This document shows positions 1-6,553 of a stretch of 6,561 bases of DNA, one piece after another; position 1 is the first letter of the stretch; each line of letters begins with the position of its first letter. The stretch lies in assembly GCA_964386235.1 (NCBI GenBank), contig CAYLSH010000099.1, positions 1 through 6,561 of the forward strand, written 5' to 3'. The notes beneath the pieces were generated by a model. That model was not told the origin of the DNA. It was given only the letters and a program-made list of their open reading frames with translations, and did no database searches. Both the position numbers and the translations under genes were made by a program. Source of the DNA: RGIG8767 sp964386235. Its GTDB lineage: Bacteria; Bacillota; Clostridia; Lachnospirales; Lachnospiraceae.

Positions 1-1
1 A

Positions 2-49
2 GCCGAACAATATTTGCAGGTATTTCAGAAAGTTATGGCAGAGGAATAG
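2..49 (+). CDS. C-terminal fragment of an upstream gene, possibly a GT4-type glycosyltransferase (5' truncated by the window)
   Basis: Frame 2 is open from the left edge and reads AEQYLQVFQKVMAEE before a TAG stop at 47-49. Only 15 residues are visible, so no domain can be assigned. The tail resembles the end of the complete GT4 enzyme at 4085-5167, which finishes AEQWVRYMEQVIKK: both have A-E-Q, an aromatic residue, then an amphipathic helix ending in charged residues. This is the usual C-terminal helix of GT-B glycosyltransferases, which makes a second glycosyltransferase the best guess. The stop lies 33 nt before the asnB start with no promoter-like sequence or hairpin between, so the gene is probably cotranscribed with what follows. 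Frame 1 is also open here, but it runs into the asnB start region and looks non-coding. Confidence 0.55.
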   Translation, partial: AEQYLQVFQKVMAEE

Positions 50-82
50 GAATCTTTGCACGCATAGGAAGGAATTCAGTCA

Positions 83-1987
83 ATGTGTGGAATTGCAGGA
101 TTTTGCAGTAAAAGAATAGATCAAAAACAGGTCATTCTTTCAATGAATGAGAGAATGTTTCATAGGGGACCGGATGATGGTGGATATTATCTGGATGAAA
201 ATACGGGGGTGACACTGGGACATCGTCGTTTATCCATCGTGGATCTTTCTCCCAGGGGGGCACAGCCCATGTTTTCACAGGACGACAGATATGTGCTTGT
301 CTATAATGGTGAAATCTACAATGCACCGGCAATCAAAAAACAGTTAACGGAGGATGGAACAACTTGTCGGTTCCGTGGAAGTTCGGATACGGAAATCCTG
401 TTAGAGGCTCTTATTGCATACGGACCGGAGAAAACGTTGCAGATGGCAAAAGGAATGTTTGCCTTTGCATTCTATGATAAACAAACGAAGAAAACTATTC
501 TGGCAAGGGACAGAGTAGGAGAAAAACCATTATACTATGGAAAAGTAAAGGGAGAGTTTGTTTTCTGCTCGGATGTGGGTATGCTAAAAGCATATCCGGG
601 ATTTGAAGGAACTCTGGAACCGCAGGCGGTACAGGAATATCTGCGATATGGTTATGTGCCTGCGCCTTTATCTATTTACAAAGGCATCTATAAATGTAAG
701 CCGGGAACGTATCTGGTTGCTTCCTATCCGTATGCAGAATGGGAAGAACATGTCTATTATGATCTGAAAGAGGAATACAGAAAGGCAAAGGAAACGCCGT
801 TTGCGGGAAGTTTTACGGATGCGGTGGATGAATTGGAACGCATTTTGAAACAGGCAGTAAAAAGTCAGATGATGGCAGATGTTCCGTTGGGTGCCTTTTT
901 ATCAGGGGGAATAGACAGTGCGACAATCGTTGCACTGATGCAGTCTCTGAATACAGATAAAACCAAAACATTTACGATTGGTTTTGAAGAAGAAAAATTT
1001 AATGAAGCGGATGAAGCAAGGCGTATTTCGGAATACCTGGGAACCGATCATACCAGCCTTATCTTATCGGAAAAAGAATTAGCGGCTGTTATTCCGCTGA
1101 TCCCGGATATTTTTACGGAACCGTTTGCAGATTCCTCACAGATTCCGACTTATCTGGTAAGTAAACTTGCCAGAAGTAAAGTGACGGTAGTGTTAAGCGG
1201 CGATGCAGGGGATGAGTTGTTTTGCGGTTATAACACATATTGGAAAACGGCAGGTCTTTATCGCCGGCTGGATAGGATTCCAATGGGAATCCGAAACTTT
1301 GCAGGTTTCTGTTTACAGGTGCCTTTTGTTGAGAAAAACAATACCTTGTATCGAGGTGCACATTGCTTAAAAGCCGGGAATATCGGCTCCATCCACGAAG
1401 CGGTATGTTATGACACCACTTATTTTGCAAAGAAATTGCTGACGAAGGAATTTTTGGAGAACAAACGGGAGAACCGGAAGCCGGATCTTCTATTGTCCAC
1501 TGATACGGGAGAACTGGAAGATGAGATGATGCTTCGTGATCTGATGGGGTATCATCCGGATGATATTCTGGTAAAAGTAGATCGTGCCGGTATGGCGGTA
1601 TCTTTGGAAAATCGTGTCCCTATGCTGGATAAGGACGTTTTGGCATTTGCCTATTCTTTACCGGTGTCCTACAAACTGGGAATGGAAAATGACAGAGTGG
1701 TCAGCAAGTATGTATTAAAAGAGGTATTATACCGTTATGTACCGAAGAAAATGATGGAAAGACCGAAAAAAGGGTTCAGTGTACCATTGGCACGCTGGCT
1801 TTCCCAGGGGGATATTCACAAATGGGCGGATGAACTGCTTGGCAACAGTCATCTGGTAAAGGATCATATCTTGGAGGGAAGTACGGTAAAAGCACTATGG
1901 TCGCATTTTGGAAAGACCGGTCAAAATAAGGGACTGGTATGGAATATCATTGTTTTGGAACAGTGGTATCGTAAATGGAAGGGATGA
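83..1987 (+). CDS. asnB: Class-II asparagine synthetase (glutamine-hydrolysing) / AsnB-type amidotransferase
   Basis: The protein has 634 residues and both AsnB domains in order. The N-terminal glutamine amidotransferase (Ntn-type) domain starts MCGIAGF, with Cys2 as the nucleophile exposed after Met removal. It continues with HRGPDDGG (27-34), GHRRLSIVDLS (46-56), YNGEIYN (74-80) and SSDTE (100-104), the expected glutamine-pocket residues. The C-terminal synthetase domain carries the pyrophosphate loop SGGIDS (274-279), LSGDAGDELFCGY (371-383) and the VKVDRAGMAVSLENRVPMLD stretch (497-516). All catalytic motifs look intact. The family transfers glutamine-derived ammonia to an adenylylated carboxylate, normally aspartate giving asparagine. 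Length fits the long Bacillus AsnB type rather than the ~550-residue E. coli form. The ATG is fixed by the obligatory Cys at position 2 and an AGGAAGGA site at 66-73, 9 nt upstream. Its place inside a glycan operon suggests an alternative job, such as amidating a sugar uronic acid (inference). It is followed after 5 nt by the TupA-like gene. Confidence 0.93.
   Translation: MCGIAGFCSKRIDQKQVILSMNERMFHRGPDDGGYYLDENTGVTLGHRRLSIVDLSPRGAQPMFSQDDRYVLVYNGEIYNAPAIKKQLTEDGTTCRFRGSSDTEILLEALIAYGPEKTLQMAKGMFAFAFYDKQTKKTILARDRVGEKPLYYGKVKGEFVFCSDVGMLKAYPGFEGTLEPQAVQEYLRYGYVPAPLSIYKGIYKCKPGTYLVASYPYAEWEEHVYYDLKEEYRKAKETPFAGSFTDAVDELERILKQAVKSQMMADVPLGAFLSGGIDSATIVALMQSLNTDKTKTFTIGFEEEKFNEADEARRISEYLGTDHTSLILSEKELAAVIPLIPDIFTEPFADSSQIPTYLVSKLARSKVTVVLSGDAGDELFCGYNTYWKTAGLYRRLDRIPMGIRNFAGFCLQVPFVEKNNTLYRGAHCLKAGNIGSIHEAVCYDTTYFAKKLLTKEFLENKRENRKPDLLLSTDTGELEDEMMLRDLMGYHPDDILVKVDRAGMAVSLENRVPMLDKDVLAFAYSLPVSYKLGMENDRVVSKYVLKEVLYRYVPKKMMERPKKGFSVPLARWLSQGDIHKWADELLGNSHLVKDHILEGSTVKALWSHFGKTGQNKGLVWNIIVLEQWYRKWKG
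1977..1984 (+). promoter_or_regulatory. Ribosome binding site supporting a TTG start
   Basis: GGAAGGGA lies inside the last codons of asnB, 8 nt before the TTG at 1993. No ATG or GTG in the right frame is near, and the first in-frame ATG would delete well over the conserved N-terminal region. The site therefore supports the non-canonical TTG start of the next gene. Confidence 0.7.
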
Positions 1988-1992
1988 GTTAA

Positions 1993-2898
1993 TTGGGTAA
2001 GATAAAAACATTTTTACAAAATCCACAATATTTTATCACTTCACCGGCTGCAAAGGGCTGGCTGGATTGGGTGCCGGACCGTATTTATCTGAAAGTGCTT
2101 TACCGGGTACTGACGGGAGAAAAATGTAATCTGAAAAACCCGATCACCTATAATGAGAAATTGCAATGGCTGAAGTTACATGACAGAAAGCCGGAGTATG
2201 CTGATATGGTTGATAAATACGAAGTACGAAAAGTGATTCGCAAAAAAGTAGGGGAAGAGTATCTGATACCCTGTTATGGGGTTTATGATCAATTTGAAGA
2301 TATTGATTTTAACCAACTTCCGGAACAATTTGTATTAAAATGTACACATGATTCCGGAAGCGTTGTTATCTGTAAGGATAAAAATACATTTGATAAAGAG
2401 GCAGCAAAGCAGAGTCTGAATGCCGCCATGAAAAGAAACTACTACAGTACTTACCGGGAGTGGCCTTATAAATTTGTAAAACCCCGTATTATTGCAGAAA
2501 AATTTATGGTGGATGAGTCCGGTGATGATCTGAAAGATTATAAAGTCATGTGTTTTCATGGCAGAGCGCAGGTCATAGAAGTTCATGAGAATCGTTTTAC
2601 TGTGGGTAAGGAACATACGCAGACCTTTTATGACAGGGACTGGAACAAACTGTCTATCGTGCAGGAAGGATTAGAGTTTGTTAAAGAAGAACGTAAGGCA
2701 CCGCCGCAGTTGGGACGTATATTAGAACTTTCAGAAAAAGTGGCGCAGGATATGTATCATGCCAGAGTGGACTGGTATATCATCAATGACAGAATTTATT
2801 TCGGAGAGATCACTTTTTATGATGGATCCGGTTTTGAAACATTTCCAAACAGGGAAGATAATGTATTCCTGGGACAATTTATTTGTTTGGATAAGTAG
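1993..2898 (+). CDS. TupA-like ATP-grasp family protein (glycan/peptide biosynthesis)
   Basis: This 301-residue protein matches my recollection of the ATPgrasp_TupA family, named after TupA of alkaliphilic Bacillus, which is needed for teichuronopeptide synthesis. Members are often misannotated as glycosyltransferases. Visible motifs, in order: NPITYNEKLQWLKLHDR (49-65) and VDKYEVRKVIRKKVGEEYLIP (73-93) in the N-terminal part; the probable nucleotide-binding strand and glycine-containing loop FVLKCTHDSGSVVI (113-126, Lys116 likely contacting ATP); REWPYK and KPRIIAEKFM (155-172); KDYKVMCFHG (181-190); and RVDWY (258-262) with GEITFYDGSGFE (271-282), where Asp260 and Glu272 sit where ATP-grasp enzymes bind Mg-ATP. 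ATP-grasp enzymes ligate a carboxylate to an amine via acylphosphate, so an amide linkage between an amino acid and a glycan precursor is the likely product, though the substrate is unknown. No signal peptide or membrane span is seen, so it should be cytoplasmic. Start is TTG, set by the site at 1977-1984. It is 5 nt downstream of asnB. Confidence 0.87.
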   Translation: MGKIKTFLQNPQYFITSPAAKGWLDWVPDRIYLKVLYRVLTGEKCNLKNPITYNEKLQWLKLHDRKPEYADMVDKYEVRKVIRKKVGEEYLIPCYGVYDQFEDIDFNQLPEQFVLKCTHDSGSVVICKDKNTFDKEAAKQSLNAAMKRNYYSTYREWPYKFVKPRIIAEKFMVDESGDDLKDYKVMCFHGRAQVIEVHENRFTVGKEHTQTFYDRDWNKLSIVQEGLEFVKEERKAPPQLGRILELSEKVAQDMYHARVDWYIINDRIYFGEITFYDGSGFETFPNREDNVFLGQFICLDK

Positions 2899-2903
2899 AA
2901 TGT

Positions 2904-2910
2904 GAGGTGG
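2904..2910 (+). promoter_or_regulatory. Ribosome binding site that selects the CapA-like start
   Basis: GAGGTGG is a strong anti-16S match located 8 nt before the ATG at 2919. A GTG at 2907 in the same frame would sit inside this site and have no site of its own upstream, so 2919 is the preferred start. Confidence 0.75.
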
Positions 2911-2918
2911 TGCAGAGA

Positions 2919-4085
2919 ATGCAAAAGGAATATATTATGATTGGTGCTGATTTTGCACCGATTGAAAATGATGGCGAGAGAATTGTGCAGGGAAAACAGG
3001 AAGAAGTACTGGATTCTCAAGTGGCTGCGCTGATTCGAGAGTCTGCTTTTGCGGTCTTTAATATGGAAGCGCCTATGGAATATAAGGATATGGTTCCTTT
3101 AAAAAAGGATGGCCCCAGACTGTATATTCCGACAGGGGCAGAAAAACTCTATCAGCAGGTGGGGGTGGATCTGCTGCTTCTTGCCAATAATCACATTATG
3201 GACTGGAGCGAAGAAGGACTTTTTTACACTATGGAAAGATTGCATGACATGGGCATTGCTCATATTGGTGCAGGAAAAGATAAAGATAGTGCAGATCAGG
3301 TTTATTATAGAGAGATAAGCGGAAAAACACTGGGATTTTATGCAGTGGCTGAAAAAGAGTTTTCTCTTGCGGAAGCGGGAAAAGCAGGTGCGAATGGCTA
3401 TATTCCGGGAGTTACGGGCAGAAGAATTCAGGAAATTAAAAAGCAGTGCGATTTTTTGATCGTTTTTTATCATGGTGGAAGAGAACTCTATCAATATCCT
3501 TCTCCGGATCAGCAGATAAGATGCAGGGATATGGCAGATCATGGAGCGGATATGGTGATCTGTCAGCATAGTCATTGTGTCGGAGCCAGGGAACAATACA
3601 AAAACAGTGAGATCTTCTATGGACAGGGGAATTTTGTGTTCGGAGAGCCGGATGCAGAAGTATGTGAATATAGTGTTTTACTAAAGATTTCTGTTAAGGA
3701 TAAACTGGAAACGGAAATGATACCTATTCGAAGGAAGGATAAAAAGGTTCGTTTTTTAGAGGGGAAAGAAAAGGACTTTTTTCAGGAAAACATTCAAAAA
3801 CTGGATGAGAATATCAGAAGTGAAAATTATGTTATAAAACACTATCAGGAGATGTCGTTAGAGGCAATTGCTCCCTATTTGTATCAGTTTGCGGGATGGC
3901 CGTTGTGGGCGATCAGAATGGATAAACTATTTCATCGCAGATTGATTAAGTGGTCGTTTAGAAAAAATGAGAGACGACTTTTGTATTTGCAGAATGTGTT
4001 ACAGTGTGATGCACATAGAGAGGTTGTGTTAGAAGGACTGAAACAACTTCGTATCCAAGGCAGTGACATAGAAAAGAGGCAGTAA
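2919..4085 (+). CDS. CapA family protein (poly-gamma-glutamate capsule synthesis type, metallophosphoesterase-like fold)
   Basis: From the ATG at 2919 this is 388 residues; a GTG at 2907 would add four. The first ~275 residues have the motif series of the CapA/PGA_cap family: IGADFAP (8-14) with a probable metal-ligand Asp11, FNMEAP (47-52), LANNHIMDWSEEGL (88-101) with the Asn-His pair, HGGRE (185-189), CQHSHCVG (215-222) and YGQGNFVFG (234-242). These correspond to the metal-site loops of calcineurin-like phosphoesterases and all seem intact. CapA of Bacillus takes part in poly-gamma-glutamate synthesis and export, but the family also occurs in many polysaccharide loci with unknown roles. 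Unlike classical CapA, there is no N-terminal signal or membrane anchor: the protein begins directly with the first strand. Residues ~290-388 form an extra, probably helical, strongly basic C-terminal region with a Trp/Phe-rich patch (323-346). The gene follows the TupA-like gene by 20 nt and overlaps the next by 1 nt, so coupled translation is likely. Confidence 0.87.
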   Translation: MQKEYIMIGADFAPIENDGERIVQGKQEEVLDSQVAALIRESAFAVFNMEAPMEYKDMVPLKKDGPRLYIPTGAEKLYQQVGVDLLLLANNHIMDWSEEGLFYTMERLHDMGIAHIGAGKDKDSADQVYYREISGKTLGFYAVAEKEFSLAEAGKAGANGYIPGVTGRRIQEIKKQCDFLIVFYHGGRELYQYPSPDQQIRCRDMADHGADMVICQHSHCVGAREQYKNSEIFYGQGNFVFGEPDAEVCEYSVLLKISVKDKLETEMIPIRRKDKKVRFLEGKEKDFFQENIQKLDENIRSENYVIKHYQEMSLEAIAPYLYQFAGWPLWAIRMDKLFHRRLIKWSFRKNERRLLYLQNVLQCDAHREVVLEGLKQLRIQGSDIEKRQ

Positions 4086-5167
4086 TGAGAGTCGTATTTT
4101 ATATTTCGAGTTTTAGCAGAGGTGGCGCAGAACGGGTTGTAACGACATTGGCAAAAAAAATGAACAAAGAGCAGGAAGTTTTTGTTGTTACAGATACCGT
4201 CTCAAAAAAAGAGTATGATCTGCCTGATTTAAAGCGTATCAATATGGGTTATACCGTATATCCCAATGTGATAAAAAGAGGAATCCACAAGTTACAATAT
4301 ATCCGTAAACTTAGAAAAAAGATGCGGGAATTACACCCCGATGTGGTCATTTCCTTTTCCATTGACAGCGCATTACGCATGAAAAATGCTGTGAAAAATA
4401 CAAAGATAAAGCAGATTGTGTCGGTAAGATGTAACCCCTCTGTGGATTACAAAACGGAAACAGAAGTACAGAATATCATCGCAAAGATTCAGGATCTGGA
4501 TGGCTTTGTGTTTCAAACGTGTGAGCAGCGTGATTTCTTTGGAAAGGATATAGCCGCAGATTCTGTGGTGATCCTAAACCCAATGGCGGAGGAATTTTCA
4601 GGGGAAGATACGGTATGGGAAAAGAAACGGGAAGTGGCTACCTTTGGAAGGATGACAAAAAGTAAGGATCATGCCACACTACTGCGTGCATATAATCTTG
4701 CGGCAGAAAAACTTCCGGACTATGTGTTTTCCATTTACGGTGACGGAGAACTGCGAGAGGAAATGGAAGAAATCCGGGAATCTTTGAGACATAAGGAGAG
4801 GATTCTGTTACGGGGAGAATGTACGGATGTGAAAAATAAAATGAAACAGATTTCTGTTTTTGTGTTATCTTCACAAAATGAAGGGCTTCCCAATGCCTTG
4901 ATGGAAGCGATGGCGTTATCCCTGCCGGTTATTTCTACGGATTGTCCCTGTGGCGGTCCGGCAGCGATCATCGAACAGGAAAAGAACGGCATCCTCGTAC
5001 CGGTAGGGGATGAACGGCAACTGGCAGCAGCCATTGTGGATCTTTGCAACGATGCTTCGAAAGCACATAAGTTGGGACTGGAAGCGTCTAAAATCAGACA
5101 GACCTGTGATGCGGATGTAATTGCAGAACAATGGGTAAGATATATGGAGCAGGTAATAAAAAAATAA
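4085..5167 (+). CDS. Glycosyltransferase family 4 (GT-B fold) protein
   Basis: This 360-residue enzyme has the two Rossmann domains of GT4 retaining glycosyltransferases. The N-terminal half opens with MRVVFYISSFSRGGAERVV (1-19), whose SRGGAERV loop lines the acceptor/donor cleft. The C-terminal half has VILNPM (162-167), FGRMTKSKDHATLLRAY (187-203) with the usual basic donor-phosphate contact region, YGDGELR (218-224), and the E-x7-E motif EGLPNALME (Glu266, Glu274) followed by PVISTDCPCGGPAAII (281-296) and NGILVPVGD (301-309). Such enzymes move a sugar from a nucleotide-activated donor to a lipid-linked glycan on the cytoplasmic membrane face; no donor or acceptor can be read from the sequence. 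The CPCGGP variant is common in GT4 members resembling N-acetylgalactosamine transferases, which is only a hint. The ATG overlaps the CapA-like stop (TAATG), with AGAGG at 4075-4079 as ribosome binding site. It is the last gene of the operon; its stop codon is part of the terminator stem. Confidence 0.92.
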   Translation: MRVVFYISSFSRGGAERVVTTLAKKMNKEQEVFVVTDTVSKKEYDLPDLKRINMGYTVYPNVIKRGIHKLQYIRKLRKKMRELHPDVVISFSIDSALRMKNAVKNTKIKQIVSVRCNPSVDYKTETEVQNIIAKIQDLDGFVFQTCEQRDFFGKDIAADSVVILNPMAEEFSGEDTVWEKKREVATFGRMTKSKDHATLLRAYNLAAEKLPDYVFSIYGDGELREEMEEIRESLRHKERILLRGECTDVKNKMKQISVFVLSSQNEGLPNALMEAMALSLPVISTDCPCGGPAAIIEQEKNGILVPVGDERQLAAAIVDLCNDASKAHKLGLEASKIRQTCDADVIAEQWVRYMEQVIKK

Positions 5168-5204
5168 TTGCGAAACTACCTTGTGTAGTTTCGCAATTAT
5201 TTTT
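5160..5204. terminator. Bidirectional intrinsic terminator between convergent genes
   Basis: Positions 5160-5179 and 5185-5204 are perfect reverse complements (20 bp, core ATTGCGAAACTAC) around a 5-nt CTTGT loop. The left arm begins in a run of seven A (5158-5164) and the right arm ends in five T (5200-5204), so each strand yields a hairpin with a U tract. It ends the plus-strand glycan operon, whose last stop codon (5165-5167) lies inside the left arm, and also the minus-strand aminotransferase gene, whose stop at 5212-5214 is 7 nt beyond. Confidence 0.93.
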
Positions 5205-5211
5205 GAACCAA

Positions 5212-6471
5212 TTATGCTTCGGATAACAAAGTGCGTATGCTGTCCCGGATTATAAGCAGTCCTCGGTTTAATTTCTCTTTTTCAATCGTGAGAGGCGGAA
5301 GGATCTTGAGTACACAGTCCTTTCTGCCGGCGAGTTCAATAATGAGATGCTTGTCAAAACAAAGGTGGGATGTTTTTGCTGCATAGGAAGGATCAATTGC
5401 ACTAAAATCAATTCCCCATATCATACCGATTCCCCGAATTTTCAAACGAGAGTCCAGTGGTATGATTTCTTTTTCTAAAAAGTCCTTTATATACGCTTCT
5501 TTTTCTTTAACGGCAGAATCTAAATCCGTTTCCAGATAATAGTCAATTCCGGCTTTTGCACCGATAAAAGCCAACTGATTGCCACGGAAGGTACCGTTGT
5601 GTTCCGCCGGAGAGAATACATCATATTCCGGTTTTAATAATAAAAGCGACATAGGCAACCCAAATCCACTGATGGATTTGCTCAATATCACCATGTCCGG
5701 TACAATGTCAGCACGTTCAAACGAAAAGAAAGAACCGCATCTTCCGACCCCAACCTGTATATCATCCACTACCATAAGGATATTATACTTATCGCAAATG
5801 GCACGAAGACGCTGCAGCCACGGAACAGGGGCTGGGTTGATGCCTCCTTCTGCCTGTACGGTTTCTAAAAAAATGGCAGCGGGCATATCAATGCCGGAAT
5901 GGTCATCTGTCAATATGCTTTCCAGATAATCCAGGGAAGTCATCGGATCTTGAAAGGCATTATAGTATGGCATAAAAGTAATGTTGTTTAAAGGTACGCC
6001 GGCACCTGTGCGGGAAAACACATCGCTTGTCATGGAAAGGGATCCGAGTGACATGCCATGAAAAGCACCGGAGAAAGCAAATACGTTGGAACGACCCTTG
6101 ACCTTTCGGGATAATTTGAGGGCGGCTTCCACTGCATTTGTGCCGGTAGAGCCACAGAACATCATTTTGTAATCCAGATTTCGCGGGACTAATATTTTAT
6201 TTTTGAAAGAAGTCAGAAATTGTTCCTTGGCTTCGGTGTACATATCCAGTGCATGGATAATGTGATCTTCCTGCAGATAATCCAATATGGCGGATTTAAT
6301 AAACGGATTGTTGTGCCCATAATTCATGGCACCTGCTCCGGCAAAAAAATCTATATACTCCGTTCCGGCAGTATCCGTTAAAACGGCATTCTTTGCCAGC
6401 GTAAATTCGGTTGGAAATTTGCGGCAATATGAACGGACATTGGATTCTGTATTTTCAAATATTGTAAACAT
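5212..6471 (-). CDS. ectB: EctB-type diaminobutyrate:2-oxoglutarate aminotransferase (class III, PLP-dependent)
   Basis: The protein is 419 residues, the normal size for EctB/Dat enzymes. These convert L-aspartate 4-semialdehyde plus glutamate to L-2,4-diaminobutyrate plus 2-oxoglutarate in the cytoplasm. EctB-like features run end to end: FENTESNVRSYCRKFPTEF (5-23), DFFAGAGAMNYGHNNP (41-56), the phosphate-binding GSTGTNAVEAALKLSRK (107-123), FHGMSLGSLSMT (137-148), LETVQAEGG (202-210), VVDDIQVGVGR (234-244) with Asp236 expected at the pyridine nitrogen, LSKSISGFGLPM (263-274) with Lys265 as the Schiff-base lysine, and HNGTFRGNQLAF (291-302), typical of the EctB/Dat group. It looks fully functional. 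The ATG has AAGGA 9 nt upstream (6485-6481). It is transcribed from its own promoter and stops at the shared terminator, so no ectC-like gene follows; ectA, which precedes ectB in ectoine operons, is also not in the same transcript. A role in ectoine synthesis is therefore unlikely. Close alternatives are other omega-aminotransferases such as the siderophore- or peptide-linked Dat enzymes. Confidence 0.9.
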   Translation of the reverse strand: MFTIFENTESNVRSYCRKFPTEFTLAKNAVLTDTAGTEYIDFFAGAGAMNYGHNNPFIKSAILDYLQEDHIIHALDMYTEAKEQFLTSFKNKILVPRNLDYKMMFCGSTGTNAVEAALKLSRKVKGRSNVFAFSGAFHGMSLGSLSMTSDVFSRTGAGVPLNNITFMPYYNAFQDPMTSLDYLESILTDDHSGIDMPAAIFLETVQAEGGINPAPVPWLQRLRAICDKYNILMVVDDIQVGVGRCGSFFSFERADIVPDMVILSKSISGFGLPMSLLLLKPEYDVFSPAEHNGTFRGNQLAFIGAKAGIDYYLETDLDSAVKEKEAYIKDFLEKEIIPLDSRLKIRGIGMIWGIDFSAIDPSYAAKTSHLCFDKHLIIELAGRKDCVLKILPPLTIEKEKLNRGLLIIRDSIRTLLSEA

Positions 6472-6516
6472 ATCCGATTTTCCTTTTCGTGATCATTTTC
6501 CTAAATATCTCTCCCT

Positions 6517-6545
6517 AGTGTATTCGTTTTTCAAAAGGGTGTCAA
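6517..6545 (-). promoter_or_regulatory. Sigma-A/sigma-70 promoter of the diaminobutyrate aminotransferase gene
   Basis: Read on the minus strand there is a perfect -35 TTGACA (6545-6540), a 17-nt spacer and a -10 TACACT (6522-6517, four of six consensus bases). Transcription should start near 6508-6511, leaving a leader of about 40 nt before the ATG at 6471. The leader carries AAGGA as ribosome binding site. It is too short for a riboswitch or attenuator. Confidence 0.75.
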
Positions 6546-6553
6546 TTCTTTTG
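6532..6553. repeat. Short inverted repeat flanking the -35 box (possible operator)
   Basis: CAAAAG (6532-6537) and CTTTTG (6548-6553) are exact reverse complements separated by 10 nt that include the -35 hexamer. The layout resembles a dimeric repressor site that would block the promoter. Each arm is only 6 bp and A/T-rich, so chance is a real alternative, and no regulator gene is in the window. Confidence 0.3.

Noticed and set aside
2907..2918. GTG start four codons upstream for the CapA-like gene
   Set aside because: The GTG falls within the GAGGTGG ribosome binding site and has no site of its own; the ATG at 2919 is ideally spaced.
3099..3596. 165-codon open frame on the minus strand inside the CapA-like gene
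   Set aside because: It lies entirely antisense to a gene with clear family motifs, its translation shows no recognisable domain, and no ribosome binding site or promoter is evident.
4153..4160. Run of eight A near the start of the GT4 gene, a possible slippage or phase-variation site
   Set aside because: The frame is intact, the run is short and encodes ordinary Lys codons, and such A runs are common in A/T-rich genomes; nothing else suggests phase variation.
5579..5929. 116-codon open frame on the plus strand opposite the aminotransferase
   Set aside because: It overlaps the best-conserved core of the aminotransferase, has low-complexity Ser/Thr/Arg content typical of shadow frames, and no ribosome binding site.
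6455..6496. Possible 13-codon leader peptide (MITKRKIGYVYNI) before and overlapping the aminotransferase start
   Set aside because: Its ATG is only about 3 nt from the nearest AGG, too close for efficient initiation, and the peptide has no run of a regulatory amino acid or attenuator hairpin.
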